This document shows positions 7,734 through 17,112 of a stretch of 64,000 bases of DNA, in pieces. Numbering within the stretch: the first letter of the stretch is position 1; every line of letters starts with the position of its first letter. The DNA comes from Sandaracinobacteroides sayramensis (GTDB taxonomy: Bacteria > Pseudomonadota > Alphaproteobacteria > Sphingomonadales > Sphingomonadaceae), in contig NZ_JAKLSQ010000004.1 of the NCBI RefSeq assembly GCF_022014495.1, forward strand, positions 63,505-127,504, read 5' to 3'. Below the pieces are notes generated by a model, which saw nothing but the letters and a program-made list of their open reading frames with translations, made no database searches and was not told the origin of the DNA. The position numbers were made by a program, and so were the translations under genes.

Positions 7734-10631
7734 TCAGAAACGCACCCGGGCACCGATATAATAGCGCCGGCCGTAGGGGTCATATTCCTGCGCCGATTCC
7801 ACCCCGGTGACAGAGGAGGCGAAACCCGACGGAATGAGCGGCGCTTCCCTGTCGAAGATGTTGTCGACGCCCAGCACGAACTCGAACTCGGTCTTGCCGG
7901 GAACGGTGTAGCTCAGCTGGGCGTTGTGGTACCAGACGGCGCCCACGTCGTTCAGGCTCTGCAGATAGGCCTGGTCCGGCCCGGCGGGCGCCTCCCAGTC
8001 CAGCCGGTCCTGGATGGCGCTCAGATAGTTCACCTGCCAGCTCGCCGAGAAGCCGCCGATGCCATAGGTGAGGCGCGCGTCGGCCTTGTGCTTGAAGCCG
8101 GTGCCGAGCCGCCCGCCGGCGTAGAGCTGGCCACGGTTGTTCTCCAGCGGACCGCCCGTGTAGGAGCGCTTCTCCAGCTCCAGCAGATAGGTGTAGAAGA
8201 GGTTGAACGCGAGATTGTCGTCCGCTGCCAGCCCGAGCCGCGTCGAATAGTTGAGGTTCACGTCGATCCCGGACGTCTTGATGCTGGCCACGTTCACCAG
8301 CCTTGTGTCGATCGTGTAGAGCTTACCGGTCGGGAAGCGCTCGACCGAGCTGCAGTAGAAGGGGTCGCCCAGTTCGATGCAGCGGTCGACGGTTATCTGC
8401 GCCGGAAGCGAGCCGATGGCGTCGTCGATCTTGATGTTGAAATAGTCGACCGAAAGGCTGAAGCCCGGCAGGGCAGCGGGAGTGAGAACGCCGCCGGCCG
8501 TGAAGGTCTTGGCGGTCTCCTCCTTCAGGTCGGGGTTGCCGCCTTCGCTGACGCCCATCCAGTTGATGTCGAACGAGCTGTAGGTGAAGGTGCCGCCGTT
8601 GGCGACGATCTCGTCCACGAGGCCGGGGATGGCGCGGCAGGTGGCGTCCTGCGGCCGGGTGCTGGTCAGCGTCGTGCCTGCGCAGGGGTCGAGGACGGTC
8701 GCGCCGCTCGCCCCGCCGGTGACCGAGGCGTAGAGTTCCGCGACGTTCGGCGCCCGGTTGGCGACGGCATAATTGGCCCGCAGGCGAAGCCCGCGCATGG
8801 GCGCATATTCCGCCCCCACATTCCAGCTGAACACGCCGCCGACGGTCGAGTAGTCGGAATAGCGCACCGCGCCCGTCAGCCCCAGATAATGGGCGAACGG
8901 CCGCTCCGCCAGCAGCGGCACATTGGCCTCGCCGAACAGTTCATAGACTTCGAACTGGCCCGAGAGGTCGTCGCGCTGCGAGCCGGTGCCGTTCCCGGCG
9001 TTGGTGTTGTCGTCCCAGTCGGTGACGCTCTTCTCCTTGCGGTATTCGCCCCCGAACGCGACGCCCAGATCGCCGGCCGGAAGCGTCAGCAGGCTGCCGG
9101 TGACGTTGGCGTTCAGCACATGCTGGGTGTTCCGGATCTTCGCCCAGCGCGGCACGACGACATAGTCCGCACCTTCGGGGGTGACGGTGCCGAAGCCGAA
9201 CAGGTTGATCGCCACGCAGCCCTGCGCCCGTGCGGCCGGATCGCGGCAGACGATCTGGCCGTTGGCGTCGACGATCGAGTCCAGCGCCTGGCGGTAACGG
9301 ATCGCATCGATGTCCTGCGTGCCCGTATAGTCGCTCATATGGCCATAGACGTAGCTCAGCTCATAGGACCATCTGGAGCCGAGGTCGCCGCTGAAGCCGG
9401 TCGCCACGCGCCACGTGTCGCGCTCCGCTTCGTTGGAGCGGTTGTAGACCTCGTTCTGGCGGCGGCGATACTGGATGGCGACGATGTCGTTCGCGGGGTC
9501 GGCGTCGCTGTTGCGGGTGTCGATGATGGTGCGGATCGGCGCTGGAATATAGGCGTTGGTGATCGGCATTCCCAGCGCTCCGTCCTTGTAGACGAAGCTC
9601 CAGTCGAAGGAATAGGCTTCCAGCAGGGCCGAGGATTTCACTTTGGAGAAGGTCGGCTCGAAGAAGAATTCGAGGTTGTCGGCGACGTCATATTTGATGT
9701 TGCCGGTGACGAGGTAGCGCTCGACCGGCAGCGAGATGCGCCGGTCCCAGTTGCGGTTGTAGGCGAGGCGCTGCGGGAAGCCGAAGACCAGGCTGTTGTC
9801 GGTGTCGAAGGTGAACACCTGCGCGCTGCTGTTGGCGGTGCGCAGGTCGAAACGGCCCTGCGGCGCGTAGGAACTGTAGGCCGGCACGCCGGCGATGGCG
9901 AGGGAGCGATCCTCCCGCGAGTTCTTGCGGTCGCGCGAGAGCAGGCCCTCGTCGTTGTCGTAGGTGAAGTTCAGGCTGACATGGCCCCGGTCGTCGGGCC
10001 CCCAGCTGGTGCCCCCCGTGAGGCTGAGGAGATAGCGCGGATTGTCGCCGCGCGCCGTCAGGCCATATTCGGCGCGGGCCGAGACCCCTTCGAAATCGTC
10101 CTTCAGGATGAAGTTGACGACACCGGCGATGGCGTCCGAGCCATAGACGGCGGACGCGCCGCCGGTCACGATTTCCACCCGCTCCACGAAATCGGTGGGG
10201 ATGTTGTTGATGTCGACGGCGGACGTGCCCGGGAAACCGGCCACGAAGCGGCGGCCGTTCACCAGCACCAGCGTGCGGCTGGGGCCGAGGTTCCGCAAGT
10301 TGACGGAAGCCGCGCCGTTTCCGGTATCGTTGAAGTTGGAGTTGGAGCGCGAGGTGCCGATGCCGATCTGCGGCATCTTGCGCAGGATGTCCTGCATGTT
10401 GGCCGACCCGTCCTGGCGGATGGCGGTGGAATCGACGACGGCTATCGGCACCTGCGTGTCGATCTGCAGGCGGGCGATCCGCGAGCCGGTCACGATGATC
10501 GCCTCGGGGTCGTCGAGGGGGGCGGCTTCCTGGGCCAGCGCCGCGCCGCCAGCCAGAAGGACGAGCGTGGAGATACCGGCCCGCAGCAGCGCTCGATGCC
10601 CGGCGGAAGGGTTGGTCGGATGATCAGACAT
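7734..10631 (-). CDS. TonB-dependent outer-membrane receptor (D-peptide cassette)
   Basis: 965 residues. It has a signal peptide (to about GGAALAQ), a TonB-box-like EAIIVTGSRIAR, a plug domain containing VNLRNLGPSRTLVLVNGRR and YGSDAIAGVVNFILKDDF, and a 22-strand barrel ending in ARVRF with the terminal Phe needed for BAM insertion. Receptors of this shape in sphingomonads import peptides, sugars or siderophores using the TonB proton-motive link. It is the last gene of a six-gene leftward operon whose other products handle D-amino-acid compounds, so a D-residue peptide or an acylated amino acid is the inferred ligand. The ATG at 10631 is chosen over a GTG three codons upstream because agggag sits 8 bases before the ATG but touches the GTG. 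Confidence 0.93.
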   Translation of the reverse strand: MSDHPTNPSAGHRALLRAGISTLVLLAGGAALAQEAAPLDDPEAIIVTGSRIARLQIDTQVPIAVVDSTAIRQDGSANMQDILRKMPQIGIGTSRSNSNFNDTGNGAASVNLRNLGPSRTLVLVNGRRFVAGFPGTSAVDINNIPTDFVERVEIVTGGASAVYGSDAIAGVVNFILKDDFEGVSARAEYGLTARGDNPRYLLSLTGGTSWGPDDRGHVSLNFTYDNDEGLLSRDRKNSREDRSLAIAGVPAYSSYAPQGRFDLRTANSSAQVFTFDTDNSLVFGFPQRLAYNRNWDRRISLPVERYLVTGNIKYDVADNLEFFFEPTFSKVKSSALLEAYSFDWSFVYKDGALGMPITNAYIPAPIRTIIDTRNSDADPANDIVAIQYRRRQNEVYNRSNEAERDTWRVATGFSGDLGSRWSYELSYVYGHMSDYTGTQDIDAIRYRQALDSIVDANGQIVCRDPAARAQGCVAINLFGFGTVTPEGADYVVVPRWAKIRNTQHVLNANVTGSLLTLPAGDLGVAFGGEYRKEKSVTDWDDNTNAGNGTGSQRDDLSGQFEVYELFGEANVPLLAERPFAHYLGLTGAVRYSDYSTVGGVFSWNVGAEYAPMRGLRLRANYAVANRAPNVAELYASVTGGASGATVLDPCAGTTLTSTRPQDATCRAIPGLVDEIVANGGTFTYSSFDINWMGVSEGGNPDLKEETAKTFTAGGVLTPAALPGFSLSVDYFNIKIDDAIGSLPAQITVDRCIELGDPFYCSSVERFPTGKLYTIDTRLVNVASIKTSGIDVNLNYSTRLGLAADDNLAFNLFYTYLLELEKRSYTGGPLENNRGQLYAGGRLGTGFKHKADARLTYGIGGFSASWQVNYLSAIQDRLDWEAPAGPDQAYLQSLNDVGAVWYHNAQLSYTVPGKTEFEFVLGVDNIFDREAPLIPSGFASSVTGVESAQEYDPYGRRYYIGARVRF

Positions 10632-10720
10632 ATGTGTCACTCCCTGTGAAGAGGGCGCGCCGATGGGTGCGGCCCCTTGCCGTTTCGGGGCGTCAGCCCC
10701 TCGATCCTGCTCGCATTTCC

Positions 10721-10738
10721 ATCCCGATTGTTCGGGAT
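10721..10738. other. Hairpin between amidohydrolase and receptor genes
   Basis: ATCCCGA-TTGT-TCGGGAT, a perfect 7-bp stem in the 123-base gap inside the operon. It has a T-run only on its rightward side, so for the leftward operon it is not a canonical terminator. It may be an mRNA-processing or partial-termination site that sets receptor level relative to the enzymes. Confidence 0.5.
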
Positions 10739-10754
10739 TTCCCCTTTTTTTCGG

Positions 10755-12350
10755 TTATCGGCTCTTCTTCAGAAGCCGGCCGTAACGGCCGGCCGTCGTC
10801 GCGCCCGCATCGCGGGCCACGCCTCCGTTCACCAGCACCAGGTCGAAGCCTTCGGCCGGCTGAAAAGGATTGAGATAGTCGGAGGCCGCCTTCACCTTCT
10901 TCGGATCGAAAAGGATGAGGTCGGCCCGGGCGCCTTCCCGGACGAGGCCGCGGTCGGTGAGGCCCAGCGAAGAGGCTGGAAGCCCGCTCGCCTTGCGCAC
11001 GGCTTCTTCCAGGGTCAGGCTCTTCTGCCCTTCGACATAATGCTGGATCAGCTTCGCATAGGTTCCGGTGCCGCGCGGATGCTTGATCCCCGGCCCGCCA
11101 TCGGTCGAGATGGCGGTCAGCGGGCTGACCACCAGCCGGTCCTGCACCTTCTCGTCCATGATGAAATGCGCGCCATGGGCGCCGTCCGGCCCCAGTTCCA
11201 GAAGCACTTCCTCGAAGGGCTTGCCTTTTTCCCGCGCGACATCGGCCAGCGTCTTGCCGACATAGGACTCGGACCCGAACAGCAAGGCTTCCGGGCCGCC
11301 CCGCTTCAGCATCCGCGCCCGCACATATTCGCGCAGTTCCGCCCCGCGCTCGGCGACGAGCTTCGCATAGTCGACCGGCGGCAGCGCCCATTCCGGGAAG
11401 ATCAGGCCCAGCCCGCCATAGCCCGCGGTGTAGGGGTAGACGTCCGCCGAAAGGCGCACGCCCTCGGCCTGCTTGCGGGCGATCAGCGCCAGCAGCCGGT
11501 CGGCGGCGGCGACATCCTTGCCGAAGACGATTTTCAGGTGGGAAGCCTGTATCCGCGCCTTGTCGCCATAGGAAACCAGCTCTTCCAGCGCGCCTTCGAT
11601 CAGCCCGTCGTCTTCCGTCCGCATGTGGCTGATGATGATTCCGTCGGCTTCGGCCACGAGCTTCGCGAGCGGCACCAGCTCCCCCGTTTCCGCGTAGCGG
11701 CCGGGCACATATTCCAGCCCGGTCGAAAGGCCGAAGCTGCCCGCCTTCAGGTCGCTGGCGAAGGCGGCGTTCAACCGCCCCTGCTGCGCCGGATCGAGGG
11801 CGCGGGCGGAATCCGGAATACCGGCCTGCCGCCGCAGCGTGCCATGGCCGGAAAGCGGCACCACATTCACCTGCAGGCCGCGCGTTTCGACCTCGCGCAT
11901 CCAGTCCGCCATCAGGCCCGGCTTCGCGGTTTCCTGTCCGTCCCAATCGGCGTTGGCGCTGCGGCCGTCCTGGCCCAGCACCACCGTCGTCACGCCCATG
12001 GCGAGGAAGGCGCCGAAATCGTCCTTCAGGGCGTTGCCATGGGTGTGGGTGTCGATGAAGCCCGGCGCCAGCACGCGACCGCCGGCCTGCACGGTGCGGG
12101 CCGCCTTCACCTTCGCGTCCGGCGCATCGCCGACGAAGACGACCTTGTCGCCCTTCACCAGCACATCGCCGCGAAAGGCGGGCCTGCCGCTGCCGTCGAC
12201 GATGCTGGCGTCCGCGATGAAAATATCGAAGCGGCCCCCCGCTGCCTTCTCCGCCGCCCTGAAGTCGGCGGCATAAGCGGAAGTCGCCGCCAGCAGGACG
12301 GCAAGCAATGCGACAGGGGCCGCCATCGGCGGCTTCAGGGTCTTCAGCAT
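10755..12350 (-). CDS. Amidohydrolase related to N-acyl-D-amino-acid deacylase
   Basis: 531 residues with signal peptide (cleavage about SAYA-AD, residue 27), so probably periplasmic. Amidohydrolase-superfamily architecture: a split beta-sandwich around a TIM barrel. Metal-site motifs are PGFIDTHTHG (H102, H104), IISHMRTE, IQASHLKIVFG, and a distal Asp in AISTDGGPG. This matches the D-aminoacylase / N-acyl-D-amino-acid deacylase branch, which releases D-amino acids from N-acyl-D-amino acids. D-aminoacylases carry a metal-bridging Cys in a G-N-C-G motif; the matching segment here reads GVTTVVLGQDGRS with Asp128, so substrate or metal use may differ. The 3' end of the desulfhydrase-like gene overlaps its start by 7 bases. 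Confidence 0.88.
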   Translation of the reverse strand: MLKTLKPPMAAPVALLAVLLAATSAYAADFRAAEKAAGGRFDIFIADASIVDGSGRPAFRGDVLVKGDKVVFVGDAPDAKVKAARTVQAGGRVLAPGFIDTHTHGNALKDDFGAFLAMGVTTVVLGQDGRSANADWDGQETAKPGLMADWMREVETRGLQVNVVPLSGHGTLRRQAGIPDSARALDPAQQGRLNAAFASDLKAGSFGLSTGLEYVPGRYAETGELVPLAKLVAEADGIIISHMRTEDDGLIEGALEELVSYGDKARIQASHLKIVFGKDVAAADRLLALIARKQAEGVRLSADVYPYTAGYGGLGLIFPEWALPPVDYAKLVAERGAELREYVRARMLKRGGPEALLFGSESYVGKTLADVAREKGKPFEEVLLELGPDGAHGAHFIMDEKVQDRLVVSPLTAISTDGGPGIKHPRGTGTYAKLIQHYVEGQKSLTLEEAVRKASGLPASSLGLTDRGLVREGARADLILFDPKKVKAASDYLNPFQPAEGFDLVLVNGGVARDAGATTAGRYGRLLKKSR

Positions 12351-13378
12351 AGGGGGAAAGCCTCCTCGAGGCGGGTGGGGGAAAGGAAATCGTCCGCATA
12401 GGCGAAAAGCGCCGGCGTGCCGCCGCTGTGCAGGAACAGCACATCGCCCGAAAGCCGGCCGGCCGCCGCCATGTCCAGCAGCCCGGCCATCGCCTTTGCC
12501 GTGTAGACCGGGTCCAGCAGCAGGCCTTCGCTTTCGGCCAGCCTGCGGATCGCGGCATTGGCCGCCGCCGTCGGCAGCGCATAGCCGTCGCCGACATAAT
12601 CGTCGAGGACGAGGATGTCGCTGTCCGGCACCGGCACGGCCGGCGCGAGCAGCGCCAGCATTTCGTCCAGCACGGCGCGGACTCGCGCGCGCTTGACGCT
12701 GGCCGGCTCGCTGACGGAAATGCCGATCACCGGCAGGTCCGAGCCCAGAAGCCGCAGCCCGCCCAGAAGCCCGGCATGGGTGCCGCCGCTTCCGGTCGCC
12801 AGCAGGATGGCGGTGGGCCGGATCGCCTGAAGCGCGCACTGCCCCAGTATCTCTTCCGCGCACAGCGCATAGCCGAGCGAGCCGAAGCCGTTCGATGCCC
12901 CCAGCGGCACCACATAAGGCCGCTCGCCCGCCGCATGCGCCTGGCGCAGCAGATCGGCGATCTTCGCCTCGGTCGCCGCTTCGGCGTCCGCCGCCAGATG
13001 CACTTCCGCGCCGAACAGCTTGTCCAGCAGCAGATTGCCCGAAGCGGCATAGAAATCGGTCAGGCGGTCGATGGGGTCGTGCAGCACCGCCTGGCAGCGC
13101 AGCCCCAGCCTTGCGGCGGCGGCGGCCGTCTGCCGCACATGGTTGGAATGGCGGGCGCCGCTGGTGATCAGCAGGCTGGCGCCGTTCTCCAGCGCGTCGC
13201 CCAGGGTGAATTCCAGCTTCCGCACCTTGTTTCCGCCCATGCCGAGGCCGGTGCAATCGTCCCGCTTCATCCAGATGCGCACCGCGCCGTCGCCCAGCCG
13301 CGTCGGCTCCAGCGGCGTGGGCAGATGCGCAAGCCGCGCGCGGGGGAAGGCAAAAAGGTCGAGTCTGGCCAGGGTCAT
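12344..13378 (-). CDS. D-cysteine desulfhydrase-like PLP enzyme
   Basis: 344 residues, fold-type II PLP enzyme of the D-cysteine desulfhydrase / ACC deaminase family. The PLP Lys is K51 in GMGGNKVRKLEF, followed by SGARHSNHVRQTAAAAARLG and the phosphate-binding glycine loop ATGSGGTHAG. Family members convert D-cysteine to pyruvate, H2S and ammonia, or deaminate related D-amino acids or ACC. No signal peptide is seen, so it acts in the cytoplasm after import. The start (ATG at 13378) overlaps the AGCS stop by ATGA. The context of a D-acyl deacylase and dipeptidase favours a D-amino-acid substrate. Confidence 0.88.
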   Translation of the reverse strand: MTLARLDLFAFPRARLAHLPTPLEPTRLGDGAVRIWMKRDDCTGLGMGGNKVRKLEFTLGDALENGASLLITSGARHSNHVRQTAAAAARLGLRCQAVLHDPIDRLTDFYAASGNLLLDKLFGAEVHLAADAEAATEAKIADLLRQAHAAGERPYVVPLGASNGFGSLGYALCAEEILGQCALQAIRPTAILLATGSGGTHAGLLGGLRLLGSDLPVIGISVSEPASVKRARVRAVLDEMLALLAPAVPVPDSDILVLDDYVGDGYALPTAAANAAIRRLAESEGLLLDPVYTAKAMAGLLDMAAAGRLSGDVLFLHSGGTPALFAYADDFLSPTRLEEAFPLC

Positions 13379-14742
13379 GAACGCAACACTTTGAAATAGC
13401 GTCGGGTTTCGTTCATTGCCCGGCCCGACAGGAGGATGGCGGACAGCATCGTCGGAACGGCCATCAGCGCGAACATGATGTCGACGAAGCCCACGATCAC
13501 CGCAGTCGTGGAGATGGCCCCGACCACGATGGAGGCGACGTAGAACAGATTGTAGAAATTCTTGCGCCGCGCCCCGAACAGGAAGGCGAAGCATTTCATC
13601 CCGAAATAGGAATAGCTGAACAAGGTCGCGACGCCGAAGGTGACGGCGCAGAGCAGCAGCAGGGGCGCCCCGAAGGCGGGATAGGCCTGCGAAAAGGCCT
13701 GTGCCGTCATCAGCACGCCGTTCAGCCCCTCGGCCTTCCACGCGTCGGTCACCAATATGGCGAGCGCCGTCAGCGTGCAGACCAGCAGCGTGTCGATCGC
13801 CGGCGACAGCATGGCGACCAGCCCCTCGTGCACCGGCTCCGAGGTCTTCGCGGCGCTGTAGGCGAGCGCCGCCGTGCCGATCCCGGCCTCGTTCGAGAAG
13901 GAGGCGCGGCGCACGCCGAGCACGATCAGCCCGCCCAGCGCGCCGCCGAACAGCGCCTCGCCCTTGTAATAGTTTGCCGCGAAGGCGTCGGTGAAGATGA
14001 GGGCGAGGTTCCGGGGAACCGCGTCGGCGTTCAGGATCAGGATTCCCGCCACCGCCAGGAAATAGAGCAGCACCATCGAAGGCACGAGCGCCGACGCCAC
14101 ATGGCTGATCCGCTGCAGCCCGCCGAAGATGACGAGCGCCGTCAAGGCCCCGAGCGCCAGCCCGATCGCCAGCGTCGTGCCGCCGCCGATGGCCACACCC
14201 AGCGGCTGCAGCCCCAGCGTCTCGATCGCCTGCGCCAGCTGGTTGGCGTTGAAGATCGGCAGGCAGCCGAACATGGCCGCCACGCAGAAAAGCGCCGCCA
14301 GCGGCCACCATTTGCGGCCCAGCCCCTCGGTGATCACATACATGGGGCCGCCCTGCACTTCGCCCAGCGAATCCCGGCCGCGATACATCACCGCCAGCGT
14401 GCAGGTGACATAGTTGGTGGCCATGCCCACGATCGCCGCCACCCACATCCAGAAGATGGTGCCCGGTCCGCCCATCGCCATCGCCACCGCGACTCCGGAA
14501 ATGCTGCCGAGGCCGACGGTCGCCGCCAGCGAGACGGAAAGCGCCTGATAGTGGGAGATCTGCCCCGGATCGCCTTCCTTGTCGTGCCGGCCCGCCAGGA
14601 TCTGCAGCGAGAGGTTCAGGTGCCGGAAGGGCAGGAAGCGGGTGAGGATCAGGAAGAACAGCCCCCCGCCCGTCAGCAGGGCGACCAGCGGCAGGTCCCA
14701 TACCCATTCGGAAAAGGCGACGATCGCCTCGGCCAGGGTCAT
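13375..14742 (-). CDS. Alanine/glycine:cation symporter (AGCS family)
   Basis: 455 residues, about 10-11 hydrophobic helices. The family signature GGPGTIFWMWVAAIVGMATN and the N-terminal LNLSLQILAGRHDKEGDPGQISHYQALSVSLAATVG are clear. AGCS carriers use Na+ or H+ to import alanine and glycine, and known members accept both L- and D-alanine (established for family homologues). In this operon it is the inner-membrane step between periplasmic peptide or acyl hydrolysis and the cytoplasmic PLP enzyme. The start ATG is at 14742; the 22-base gap to the upstream hydrolase gene keeps it in the operon. Confidence 0.93.
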   Translation of the reverse strand: MTLAEAIVAFSEWVWDLPLVALLTGGGLFFLILTRFLPFRHLNLSLQILAGRHDKEGDPGQISHYQALSVSLAATVGLGSISGVAVAMAMGGPGTIFWMWVAAIVGMATNYVTCTLAVMYRGRDSLGEVQGGPMYVITEGLGRKWWPLAALFCVAAMFGCLPIFNANQLAQAIETLGLQPLGVAIGGGTTLAIGLALGALTALVIFGGLQRISHVASALVPSMVLLYFLAVAGILILNADAVPRNLALIFTDAFAANYYKGEALFGGALGGLIVLGVRRASFSNEAGIGTAALAYSAAKTSEPVHEGLVAMLSPAIDTLLVCTLTALAILVTDAWKAEGLNGVLMTAQAFSQAYPAFGAPLLLLCAVTFGVATLFSYSYFGMKCFAFLFGARRKNFYNLFYVASIVVGAISTTAVIVGFVDIMFALMAVPTMLSAILLSGRAMNETRRYFKVLRS

Positions 14743-14764
14743 GCGCGAACGCTCCGCATCGGCT

Positions 14765-15955
14765 TCACTTGCCCAGCAGCGGGAAGAAGCGCCGGAACAG
14801 CGCCGTGCGGGTGCGGGCGAAAGCGGTGTCGGCCCGCGCCACTTCCGAGTTGCGCGTGTTCACCACGAACACCGTGGCGCTGCGGCTTTCGGGCTGGATA
14901 TAGACGAAGCTGGAGAAGCCCATCTGCCCGCCGGTGTGCCCGGCGAAGCGCAGCGTCCGGCCGCCGCCCACATCCTCGTCGATGATGAAGGTGGAAAGCC
15001 CCATCCATTGCTTCGTCACCGTCGGGTCCGGCGCTGAAAGCAGCGGCTGGCGCATTTCCTCCACCGTCTTGCGGCTGAGGACGGAGGCGTAATTGCCATT
15101 GTCGTTCACGCCCAGCAGGAAATGGGCGAACTTCAGCAGATCGGATATCGGGCCGTTGAGGCCGCCATTGCCGTTGGTGGCGCCGGTTTCGACTTCGGCA
15201 CCATTGTCCTTCAGCGCGCCGTTCGCCAGATAATAGTTGTTCGAGCGATATCTGCCCAGATGATAAGGGGTCGTGTCGAAATAGCTGCGGCTCATCCCCA
15301 GCGGCATCAGGATGTTCTTGGTGATATAGACTTCGATATCGTCGCCGGTCACTTCCTCGACGATCCGCCCCAGGGCCGAGGTGCCGGGGTTGGAGTAGCT
15401 GAACTTCGAGCCCGGCTCGAACTCGATCTGCGTGTAGGGCATCATCGCCGCCACCTGCGACCATTTCGCCGGCTCGTGCGGCGCCCAGTCGTTGTCGCCG
15501 CGCCAGGGGAAGGTGGAGCCGCGCAGGCCCGAGCTGTGGGTGATCAGATGCCGGAGCGTGATGTCCGACATATTGCCATAAGGGTTATGGACCTGCTTGA
15601 ACTCGGGCAGATAGTCGATCACCCGGTCGTCGAGCGAAAGCAGTCCGCGGTCGCGCAATTGCAGCACCGCGACCGCGGTGAACATCTTGGTGATCGAGGC
15701 CCAATGGTAGATGGTGTCCGCGTCGACCGCGCGGCCGGAAGCCTTGTCCGCCAGCCCGAAATAGGCGGCTTTCAGCGGTTTTCCGTCCTGCGTCACCGCC
15801 ATGCCCGAGCCGACCGCGCCCTGCGCCTTCAGGTCCGCCTCATATTGGCTGACGATCTCGCTCCAGGCCCGGTTCAGGCTGCGGCTGTCGGCCGCCTGCG
15901 CCGGCGCGGCGGCGAGCAGGCAGATGGCGGCGACGGTTCCGATGAAGCGCGTCAA
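14765..15955 (-). CDS. S12-family serine hydrolase (beta-lactamase/D-peptidase fold)
   Basis: 396 residues with a signal peptide (MTRFIGTVAAICLLAAAPAQA). Penicillin-binding-fold motifs: S87-I-T-K90 (SxxK) in HWASITKMF, Y-S-N in KFSYSNPG, and H-T-G-G in FAGHTGGQMG, the K/H-T-G box. The family includes D-aminopeptidase, DD-carboxypeptidase and esterases. With an M19 dipeptidase and D-acyl deacylase around it, a D-amino peptidase role is the favoured inference; beta-lactamase activity cannot be excluded. The TTG at 15955 overlaps the dipeptidase stop (TTGA) and has AAGGAG 8 bases upstream, which decides the start. Confidence 0.88.
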   Translation of the reverse strand: MTRFIGTVAAICLLAAAPAQAADSRSLNRAWSEIVSQYEADLKAQGAVGSGMAVTQDGKPLKAAYFGLADKASGRAVDADTIYHWASITKMFTAVAVLQLRDRGLLSLDDRVIDYLPEFKQVHNPYGNMSDITLRHLITHSSGLRGSTFPWRGDNDWAPHEPAKWSQVAAMMPYTQIEFEPGSKFSYSNPGTSALGRIVEEVTGDDIEVYITKNILMPLGMSRSYFDTTPYHLGRYRSNNYYLANGALKDNGAEVETGATNGNGGLNGPISDLLKFAHFLLGVNDNGNYASVLSRKTVEEMRQPLLSAPDPTVTKQWMGLSTFIIDEDVGGGRTLRFAGHTGGQMGFSSFVYIQPESRSATVFVVNTRNSEVARADTAFARTRTALFRRFFPLLGK

Positions 15956-17112
15956 CGCAGATTCTCCTTGAAGAAGCGGGTCCAGTTGGCGCCCATGATC
16001 CTGTCGGCTTCCCGCGGCTTGAAACCGCCGTCGAGCAGCGCCTGGTGGATTCGCGCCAGCCGCTCGATGCTGTTGAATTCGGGGATCACCGCATGGGTGG
16101 GCGTCGGGCCGAAGCCCGGAATGCCGCGGGCGCGATTGCCTTCCCACCACGGGCCGTAGCTCGGAACGGTGTCGCGGGCGTTGTCGAAGGGGTGGCCGTC
16201 CGCCGACAGGCCTTCCATCGGATAGTCGTTGGCGACCCCCACATTGTCGAGCCCGGCCACATTCACGGCGTGGCGGATGTGCGCGACATAATGGGCCGGA
16301 AGCGGCACCGGGTCGTCGGTCAGCCAGAAGCTCATCACGAAGACGCCGAAGATGCCGCCGCTGTCCGCCACGGCCTTGATCATGCGGTCTGTGGCGCCGC
16401 GCGGATGGTTGAGCAGCGCCCGGCAGGCGCCATGCGACAGGATGACCGGAGCCTTGGAAAGCGCGACCGTTTCCAGCGCCGTCGGCTCGGACGCGTGCGA
16501 CACATCCGGGACGAGGCCGATGCGGTTCATCTCCCGCACGCCGTCCGCCCCCAGGGCGGAGAGGCCGACGCCCGTCTTCTCATCGGTGTAGGCGGTGGCG
16601 TGGGCGTTGCTCTCGTTATGCGTCAGCTGGAGGATTCGCAGGCCCTTGTCGCGGAAATACTGCATCCGCGAGAGATCGTCGGCGATCGGCTCGCAGCCCT
16701 GGAACTGGAACACCGCGGCGATTCGGCCGGGGTTGCCGATGTCCCCGGGCGAAAGCGCGAGGTCGACATCCTTGAATTCGGTGCGGATGCGCGCCGCCGC
16801 TTCGGTGATGCTCCGGTCGCAGAGCTCGAACTTGCGATGGTAGAATTTATAGCCCCTGGCATCGACGTCCATTTCCCCCTTCGAAACATCGGCGATGAAG
16901 AGGTCGACGCCGGAGCGGCGGACATCCTCCGGTTTTTCCGGAAGGAAACTCATTCCGTCGGCATAGGGGCCGGTTTTCTTCGGGGCGGACGGGGCGGCGC
17001 CTGCCGCGAAGGCGGTGGAAGCGGCACCTGCGGCGAAGGCGGCGGATGCGGCCAGCCCTCCGAGGAAGGCCCTGCGCGCGAGAGGATGCGGATTGGTCAA
17101 CGACGCCCCCAT
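15952..17112 (-). CDS. M19 membrane dipeptidase (renal dipeptidase family)
   Basis: 386 residues. A twin-arginine-like signal (LARRAFLGGLAASAAFAAGA) points to periplasmic export. Zinc-dipeptidase motifs: LTHNESNAHA, PDVSHASEPT and ILSHGACRALLNHPR, with a terminal GANWTRFF. M19 enzymes hydrolyse dipeptides and, unlike most peptidases, tolerate a D-residue at the C-terminal position (established for renal dipeptidase). It is the first gene of the operon, divergent from the XRE-cupin regulator. The ATG at 17112 has AAAAGGA too close; an in-frame TTG at 17100 with upstream purine-rich bases is a possible alternative start that still keeps the RR signal. Confidence 0.9.
   Translation of the reverse strand: MGASLTNPHPLARRAFLGGLAASAAFAAGAASTAFAAGAAPSAPKKTGPYADGMSFLPEKPEDVRRSGVDLFIADVSKGEMDVDARGYKFYHRKFELCDRSITEAAARIRTEFKDVDLALSPGDIGNPGRIAAVFQFQGCEPIADDLSRMQYFRDKGLRILQLTHNESNAHATAYTDEKTGVGLSALGADGVREMNRIGLVPDVSHASEPTALETVALSKAPVILSHGACRALLNHPRGATDRMIKAVADSGGIFGVFVMSFWLTDDPVPLPAHYVAHIRHAVNVAGLDNVGVANDYPMEGLSADGHPFDNARDTVPSYGPWWEGNRARGIPGFGPTPTHAVIPEFNSIERLARIHQALLDGGFKPREADRIMGANWTRFFKENLR

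Noticed and set aside
7671-10649. Very long open frame on the + strand opposite the first TonB receptor
   Set aside because: Its translation is Gly/Arg/Ala/Val-rich with no domain, and the minus strand encodes a complete receptor. High GC in the third codon position opens the opposite strand.
10721-10738. Hairpin with T-run read as a + strand terminator
   Set aside because: There is no rightward gene before it; the T-run is on the wrong side for the leftward operon.
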